A stretch of 7,174 bases of DNA, taken from the NCBI GenBank assembly GCA_964404805.1, contig CAYOLJ010000060.1, positions 1 through 7,174 of the forward strand. The letters are read 5' to 3'. The first letter of the stretch is position 1; every line of letters starts with the position of its first letter. This DNA comes from Peribacter sp964404805. Lineage in GTDB: Bacteria > Patescibacteriota > Gracilibacteria > Peribacterales > Peribacteraceae. A program made the translations under genes and the position numbers. The notes beneath the pieces were generated by a model that did not search any database, was not told the origin of the DNA, and saw nothing but the letters and a program-made list of their open reading frames with translations. Shown piece after piece: positions 1 through 4,053 of this stretch.

Positions 1-1
1 C

Positions 2-2536
2 ACCGAGAGCGTCGTGATCAAGAAGATTCAGAAAGAAGAGAAGATCAAAGATCCCCGTGCGCACTACGGGCGCAAGAGGCTCGTGGCCAAGATCGCGGAG
101 TTTGTCGACATAAGCCGTTCCACCATTCGTTCACAGGTGCGCAAAATGGGCGCTAGTTGCGACTGGAGCCGCGAGCGCTACACCTTAGACGCTTCACTCA
201 ATCGATGCGTGAACGAGGTCTTTAAGAAGATGTACGCAGATGAGCTCATCTACCGCGGACAGCGCATCGTCAACTGGGATCCGAAGATGCAGACCACCGT
301 GTCGGATGACGAGATCGAATACGTAGAAGAGAAAACGCCTTACTACACGTTCCAGTATGGGCCGTTCCAGATCAGTACAGCCCGTCCAGAAACCAAGTTC
401 GGCGACAAGTACGTGGTGGTGCATCCAGACGATGAACGTTACGCACAGTACAAGGATGGCGATACGTTTGAATGCGAGTGGATCAACGGAAAAATCACGG
501 CGACGGTGATCAAGGACGCCTTGGCAATTGATCCCACGTTCGGCACGGGCTGCATGACGATTACGCCATGGCATGACATGACAGATTTTGACCTCGCCGA
601 GCGGCGGGATCTATCACGCGAGCAGATCATCGGATTCGATGGTCGTTTGCTCGATGTAGCCGGGGAATTTGCCGGTATGTCCATCGAAGAAGCGCGGCCC
701 AAGGTGGTCGAGAAACTCAAAAAGAAGGGGCTCCTTGTGAAAGTGGACGAGAACTACGAACACCGCGTGGCAGTGAGCTATCGCGGAAAGGGCATCGTAG
801 AGCCACAAATCAAGGAGCAGTGGTTCATCAATGTCAATAAGCCTGTTGTCGCATGGAAGAAAAAGAAGTTGAGCTTAAAACAAGTGATGCAGGATGTCAT
901 TCGTTCCAAAGACATTCAAATCATCCCCGAACGGTTCGAGAAGGTGTACTTCCACTGGATCGACAACCTGCGTGACTGGTGCATTTCACGGCAAATATGG
1001 TGGGGACATCGGGTGCCGGTTTGGTATTGCAACAAATGCAATACGAGAACCACGACTATTGAGCCATTTGCAGATGGAACGGTGTATTCATCTCGGCCAG
1101 TTTCGTATCGAGGGAGATTTGATATTTCGTATGTTGGTGTTGAAAAAAACAAAAAATGCATCAAGTGTGGATCTTCTGAACATCTTGAGCAGGATCCCGA
1201 CACGCTCGATACATGGTTTAGCTCGGGGCTCTGGACGTGGAGCACACTCATTGATCCCGCATTGGCAGAAGATACGTCTCTGTCGCTGCAGGATTTACTG
1301 AAGAAGAGCCCCGATTTTCAGAAGTTTCATCCCACGGCTGTGATGGAGACGGGGTACGACATCCTGTTCTTCTGGGTGGCACGCATGATTCTGATGACGA
1401 CCTACGCCACGGGTCAGATTCCGTTCAAGCATGTGTATCTGCATGGCCTCGTGCGCACGCGCGATGGTAAAAAGATGAGCAAGTCTGACCCTGCCACCTG
1501 TATCGATCCGCTCGCAATCATCCCCAAGTACGGTGCCGATGCCCTGCGTCTTGCGATGATCGTGGGGCAGAGCCCGGGTAATGATTTCAGGCTCTACGAA
1601 GAGAAGATCGGTGGATATCGCAACTTCATCAACAAGCTCTGGAACGCGTCACGCTTCGTGCTGATGCAGTGCGAAAAGGCCAAAGTCGATCCGCATCAAT
1701 TCCCATTGCAGTTTCGACACGATCATAAACTTCTATCACGCTCAGATTGGTGGATATTGTCCGAGCTTCAACAGAGGATTAAAGAAACGACAGATGACTT
1801 AACCGAGTATCGTTTGAGTATTGTCGGAGAGGAGCTATATAGCTTCGTATGGTCGTATTTTTGTGATTGGTATCTCGAATGGAGCAAGGAAGATGCTAGT
1901 CCGATTGTTCTTGTCCATGCCTTGAGGACGATCGTACACCTACTTCATCCCTATTGTCCGTTTGTTACTGAAGAAATCTGGACACATATTAAATCAAAAG
2001 ATGCTGGTCTATTGATAACTCAAGATTGGCCTTTGTTGGATGAATCATTGATTGATAAGGAGATGGTAAAACGCTTTTCCTTTGTTGTAAGGGCCGTTTC
2101 GATTATTCGAAGCATGCGTGTTGAGTATGGGATTGAACCGAATTTACCTCTTCGAGCAGTAGTAATTGTGAAAGATAAGGCTGACCAAGAATTTTTTGAA
2201 TGTGAACGTAAACAGATTATGAGGCTTGCGTTTTTGAGTGATCTTTCGATCGATACGAAAAAGTTCGAGCACAAGAATATGGCAAGCACGTTTATACCAT
2301 GGGGAGCAGTACATCTTATGCTTGAAGGAGTGGCTGATTTGGCCCAAGTGAAGGTGAACCTTGAGGCCGATCGCGCACAGCTTGAGAAATTCCTTGCCGG
2401 TGTTCGTGCGAAGCTTGAGAACGAGCAGTTTATGGCCCGTGCCAAGCCTGAAGTGATTGAGACCGAGAAGCAGAAACTTGCCGATGCCGAGGCGAAGATT
2501 GCAAAGATTGAGGAGCGGCTAAAGGCGTTTTCGTGA
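2..2536 (+). CDS. valS: Valyl-tRNA synthetase, 5'-truncated by the window edge
   Basis: Cytosolic class I aminoacyl-tRNA synthetase that charges tRNA-Val with valine using ATP and edits mischarged threonine. The frame is open from base 2 and 844 residues are visible. The GTG at 14 is internal, because the alignable ValRS block before 'GASCDWSRERY' continues to the edge. The missing ~100-130 residues would hold the HIGH motif. Visible in order: the CP1 editing domain with 'STARPETKFGD' (374-406) and 'GTGCMTITPWHD' (from 542); a zinc-ribbon-like pair of CxxC motifs (Cys codons at 1028, 1037, 1157 and 1166); 'DTWFSSGLW'; 'GYDILFFWVARMI'; KMSKS (1472-1486), followed by DP instead of the usual LGN; a DALR-type anticodon-binding domain (about 1730-2140); and the C-terminal coiled-coil tRNA-binding arm (about 2330-2533). 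The editing-domain wording is of CPR type. GC content drops sharply at about 1030-1190 and 1690-2335. Identification is secure; lineage is inferred. Confidence 0.97.
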   Translation, partial: TESVVIKKIQKEEKIKDPRAHYGRKRLVAKIAEFVDISRSTIRSQVRKMGASCDWSRERYTLDASLNRCVNEVFKKMYADELIYRGQRIVNWDPKMQTTVSDDEIEYVEEKTPYYTFQYGPFQISTARPETKFGDKYVVVHPDDERYAQYKDGDTFECEWINGKITATVIKDALAIDPTFGTGCMTITPWHDMTDFDLAERRDLSREQIIGFDGRLLDVAGEFAGMSIEEARPKVVEKLKKKGLLVKVDENYEHRVAVSYRGKGIVEPQIKEQWFINVNKPVVAWKKKKLSLKQVMQDVIRSKDIQIIPERFEKVYFHWIDNLRDWCISRQIWWGHRVPVWYCNKCNTRTTTIEPFADGTVYSSRPVSYRGRFDISYVGVEKNKKCIKCGSSEHLEQDPDTLDTWFSSGLWTWSTLIDPALAEDTSLSLQDLLKKSPDFQKFHPTAVMETGYDILFFWVARMILMTTYATGQIPFKHVYLHGLVRTRDGKKMSKSDPATCIDPLAIIPKYGADALRLAMIVGQSPGNDFRLYEEKIGGYRNFINKLWNASRFVLMQCEKAKVDPHQFPLQFRHDHKLLSRSDWWILSELQQRIKETTDDLTEYRLSIVGEELYSFVWSYFCDWYLEWSKEDASPIVLVHALRTIVHLLHPYCPFVTEEIWTHIKSKDAGLLITQDWPLLDESLIDKEMVKRFSFVVRAVSIIRSMRVEYGIEPNLPLRAVVIVKDKADQEFFECERKQIMRLAFLSDLSIDTKKFEHKNMASTFIPWGAVHLMLEGVADLAQVKVNLEADRAQLEKFLAGVRAKLENEQFMARAKPEVIETEKQKLADAEAKIAKIEERLKAFS

Positions 2537-2548
2537 TTTTCTGTCCTT

Positions 2549-2580
2549 TCTTTGTCAGACGCGACAGAGATCATTTTTTT
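2549..2580 (+). terminator. Probable intrinsic terminator of valS
   Basis: Thirteen bases after the valS stop there is an 8-bp stem: TCTTTGTC-like left arm 2549-2556, loop AGACGC 2557-2562, right arm GACAGAGA 2563-2570, with one G-U pair. Three bases later comes a run of seven T (2574-2580). The stem is only moderately GC-rich and does not abut the T-run directly, so efficiency may be modest. Position and polarity fit termination of the rightward valS transcript. Confidence 0.6.
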
Positions 2581-2582
2581 GT

Positions 2583-2620
2583 GGGGGACCAGGGAACCTT
2601 GTTCGGTTCCCTAGGCCCCC
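2583..2620. other. Long GC-rich intergenic hairpin
   Basis: A perfect 8-bp stem, AGGGAACC (2591-2598) with GGTTCCCT (2605-2612) around loop TTGTTC, is extended outward. CC (2589-2590) pairs with GG (2614-2615) and GGGGG (2583-2587) with CCCCC (2616-2620). Single bulged A residues lie at 2588 and 2613. This gives about 15 bp in total. No T-run follows on either strand: the seven T lie before it on +, so on - it is followed by A. It is therefore not a normal terminator. It could be an mRNA 3' stabilising element, a repeat-family unit or a structured RNA. Confidence 0.6.
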
Positions 2621-2638
2621 CAAACCCCCCTTACCCTC

Positions 2639-2666
2639 CTAACAGTAAACCTCAAGGTTCTGTTAG
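2639..2666. other. Second intergenic hairpin with TCAA tetraloop
   Basis: CTAACAG (2639-2645) pairs with CTGTTAG (2660-2666), and AACC (2648-2651) with GGTT (2656-2659) around the tetraloop TCAA. A two-base bulge TA (2646-2647) lies on the left side. That makes 11 bp in a compact structure 18 bases after the first hairpin, separated by a C-rich stretch. No T-run follows. The rest of the gap to the deaminase promoter (2667-2732) contains only a short direct repeat, TAGTG-ACC-TAGTG, and no gene I can support. Confidence 0.5.
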
Positions 2667-2732
2667 CTCTCTGTCCGATAGTGACCTAGTGGTGCTATGC
2701 GCCAGGTTTGTGTTTCTGTTTTGTTTCTCTGA

Positions 2733-2761
2733 TTGAAAGCATCGGTCGCAGGCTCTACTGT
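2733..2761 (+). promoter_or_regulatory. Candidate promoter of the deaminase gene
   Basis: TTGAAA (2733-2738) matches the -35 consensus at five of six bases. It is followed by a 17-base spacer and TACTGT (2756-2761), a weaker -10. The -10 ends nine bases before the ATG at 2771, so transcription would start at or within a few bases of the start codon. The mRNA would then be leaderless or nearly so, which fits the lack of any ribosome-binding site. This is pattern matching only. Confidence 0.4.
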
Positions 2762-2770
2762 CTGCGTGTT

Positions 2771-3229
2771 ATGCAGCAGTTTTTTGACGAAGCACAGGCA
2801 GGGAGTCGACGGAGCAATTGCGCCAAGCAGAAGGTGGGTGCCGTTCTGGTGAAGGATGGGCGCATCATTTCCGTTGGATGGAATTCCTGTGCATGCGGCG
2901 GGTGTTCCCGTTCCGCAATGATTCCATCGGAGAAGTGTGCACGCTTGAATCTTCCTACAGGGGAGGGATACGAGCTCTCGCGGCCTGTACATGCCGAAGT
3001 GAGTGCCATGCTCCGCATTCGACTCGAGAGGTCTGCTGCCGATTTCGAGCGCTGCATCACCACGGTAGAACCCACCGAGGAACTGGTGACTGAGCTCTTT
3101 ACGCAGGAGGAACAAACATTGCTTAAGGGGGCAACGCTCTACCTTTCGGGACATACGTATGCCTGTGACTGCTGCCAGCAGTGGACAAAATTGTTGGGTA
3201 TCGAGAACATTGTGTTTGCAGGGGCGTAG
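2771..3229 (+). CDS. Cytidine/dCMP deaminase-like zinc enzyme
   Basis: A 152-residue member of the cytidine deaminase-like superfamily, closest in layout to dCMP deaminases (dCMP to dUMP, feeding dTMP synthesis). Visible: the family opening 'GAVLVKDGRIISVGWN' (residues 23-38); the catalytic HAE motif, His74-Ala-Glu76, with His as zinc ligand and Glu as proton shuttle; and the second zinc-ligand pair Cys132 and Cys135 in 'YACDCCQQW', with Tyr-Ala instead of the usual Pro before the first Cys. Cys40, Cys42, Cys45 and Cys56 could form an extra structural zinc site. The ATG at 2771 is preferred to the in-frame TTG at 2708: it gives the usual length of about 150 residues, and the extra 21 residues are Cys/Phe-rich and unlike the family. 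The gene stands alone on + and converges with lexA. The substrate (dCMP, cytidine or another base) cannot be fixed from sequence. Confidence 0.85.
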   Translation: MQQFFDEAQAGSRRSNCAKQKVGAVLVKDGRIISVGWNSCACGGCSRSAMIPSEKCARLNLPTGEGYELSRPVHAEVSAMLRIRLERSAADFERCITTVEPTEELVTELFTQEEQTLLKGATLYLSGHTYACDCCQQWTKLLGIENIVFAGA

Positions 3230-3230
3230 T

Positions 3231-3249
3231 GGTCTTACGACCCGTTTTT
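3231..3249 (+). terminator. Weak intrinsic terminator after the deaminase
   Basis: Directly after the TAG stop, GGTC (3231-3234) and GACC (3239-3242) form a 4-bp stem around TTAC. CG and five T (3245-3249) follow. The stem is short, but location and T-run fit a terminator of the rightward transcript. Confidence 0.4.
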
Positions 3250-3265
3250 CCTTCATCGCGAATGA

Positions 3266-3296
3266 TTGACATGCCATGCAATTTCAAAAGTATAAA
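3266..3296 (+). promoter_or_regulatory. Near-consensus promoter pointing antisense into lexA
   Basis: A perfect -35 TTGACA (3266-3271) is followed by TATAAA (3291-3296), which matches five of six -10 bases. The spacer is 19 bases, or 18 if GTATAA at 3290-3295 is used. The long spacer lowers the score. Transcription would begin near 3303 and run antisense into the 3' end of lexA. No convincing gene lies downstream on +. The rest of the gap 3230-3343 holds the weak terminator above and a 20-codon reading frame (3276-3338). Confidence 0.35.
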
Positions 3297-3343
3297 GGCA
3301 TCGAGTTGAAGCTGGATGATGCGACATTCGATCAGTAGTGACA

Positions 3344-3949
3344 CTAATATTTTCGCATCACGCCGCGCACAACGCCTGCTGTCTGCAAATCCTCCACAGC
3401 GTACATATCTGGGTAGGCGGGGTTCTCTGCCTGTAGGTAGAACTTTCCTTTTCCTCTCTTCAGGCGCTTTAAGGTGAATTCGCCGTCGAGGATCCCCACA
3501 ATGATATCATTCACTTTCGGATCCTTGCCACGCTCTACGATTACGATATCGCCCTCCTGAATGCCGACATTAATCATGCTGTCACCTTTGACGCGGAGCA
3601 GGAATGTTCGTGCCCGATCACGCACGAGAAAATCTTCTATTCCAACAAGTTCCTCTGCCTGCTCCTCCGCTGCCGTAGCAAACCCCGCGGCAATGGGCCC
3701 GAAGAGGGGAAGTACCATTGGCTGCGGACGCTCGTGGGCCTCGGACATTTCGAGGATCTTGATCCGGCCCTTGGGGTCCTTCTCTAATTGCTTTTCTCGT
3801 AAAAGCGCATTCACCACCTTGGCGATGGCGTTCTTGCTACGCACACCGAAGGCGAGGGCGAGATCGGCAAGCGAAGGGGAGTAACCGCGCTTCGTCTGGA
3901 ATTCGCGAATGTAGTTGAGCACGGTGCGCTGATGGGGGGTGAGTGTCAT
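3344..3949 (-). CDS. lexA: LexA SOS repressor (S24 self-cleaving)
   Basis: A 201-residue transcriptional repressor of the DNA-damage (SOS) regulon that self-cleaves when stimulated by RecA-ssDNA filaments. The N-terminal winged helix-turn-helix is clear: 'LTPHQRTVLNYIREFQTKRG' start, 'GYSPSLADLALAFGV' and a second helix to about residue 55. The cleavage site is Ala88-Gly89 in 'PIAAGF'. The catalytic dyad is Ser124 in 'GDSM' and Lys161 in 'FTLKRL', both present, so the protein looks fully active. Its length matches ordinary LexA. The start is the ATG at 3949-3947, which gives the canonical LexA N-terminus; no Shine-Dalgarno sequence precedes it. A good promoter lies 27-55 bases upstream with operator-like repeats over the expected start point, so autorepression is likely. 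It sits 104 bases downstream of the HTH-repeat gene on the same strand and converges with the deaminase. Confidence 0.95.
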   Translation of the reverse strand: MTLTPHQRTVLNYIREFQTKRGYSPSLADLALAFGVRSKNAIAKVVNALLREKQLEKDPKGRIKILEMSEAHERPQPMVLPLFGPIAAGFATAAEEQAEELVGIEDFLVRDRARTFLLRVKGDSMINVGIQEGDIVIVERGKDPKVNDIIVGILDGEFTLKRLKRGKGKFYLQAENPAYPDMYAVEDLQTAGVVRGVMRKY

Positions 3950-3950
3950 A

Positions 3951-3972
3951 GTTCGATGGGGAACGAACGTAC
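3951..3972 (-). promoter_or_regulatory. Candidate LexA operator (SOS box) region
   Basis: Between the lexA -10 and the start codon, the minus strand reads GTACGTTCGTTC (3972-3961). This is the Gram-positive-type SOS box GAAC-N4-GTTC with one change in the left arm. An overlapping perfect inverted repeat, GTTC-N6-GAAC (3951-3954 and 3961-3964), lies next to the start codon. Either would cover the predicted transcription start at about 3969, as expected for autorepression. The exact box used by this lineage is not known to me. Confidence 0.4.
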
Positions 3973-3975
3973 ACC

Positions 3976-4004
3976 ATGATAGGTGGACGATTGTCTTCGG
4001 TCAA
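3976..4004 (-). promoter_or_regulatory. lexA promoter
   Basis: Read on the minus strand: TTGACC (4004-3999), a 17-base spacer, then TATCAT (3981-3976). These match the sigma-70 consensus at five and four of six positions with ideal spacing. The predicted start point is near 3969, leaving a leader of about 20 bases before the lexA ATG. Confidence 0.6.
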
Positions 4005-4042
4005 GCCCCCTCGGTTTTTTGGCTTAGTCGCTGCTTTGCGAC
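4003..4042 (-). other. Small inverted repeats between the HTH-repeat gene and lexA
   Basis: In minus-strand order after the HTH-repeat gene stop there is a 5-bp hairpin, GTCGC/GCGAC (4042-4038 with 4031-4027, loop of six). A second 5-bp pair, AAGCC/GGCTT (4025-4021 with 4007-4003), encloses an A-run and overlaps the lexA -35. No T-run follows either, so I do not call a terminator. Read-through into lexA remains possible. Confidence 0.3.
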
Positions 4043-4053
4043 GTATAGGCCGT

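Noticed and set aside
2020..2574. 184-residue minus-strand frame opposite the end of valS
   Set aside because: The valS frame here encodes clear ValRS anticodon-binding and coiled-coil sequence; the antisense product is Ser/Phe-rich with no domain.
2533..2736. 67-residue + frame across the valS-deaminase gap
   Set aside because: It runs through the terminator and both hairpins, and its Pro/Phe/Ser composition mirrors the C-rich and T-rich runs.
2708..2770. TTG start giving a 21-residue longer deaminase
   Set aside because: The added residues are unlike the family, the candidate promoter lies inside them, and the ATG at 2771 gives the normal length.
3316..3477. 53-codon + frame antisense to the lexA 3' end
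   Set aside because: The lexA coding sequence is unambiguous here, and the antisense peptide shows no familiar pattern.
4027..4042. Hairpin GTCGC/GCGAC as terminator of the HTH-repeat gene
   Set aside because: The stem is only 5 bp and is followed on the minus strand by TAAGCC and a run of A, not T.
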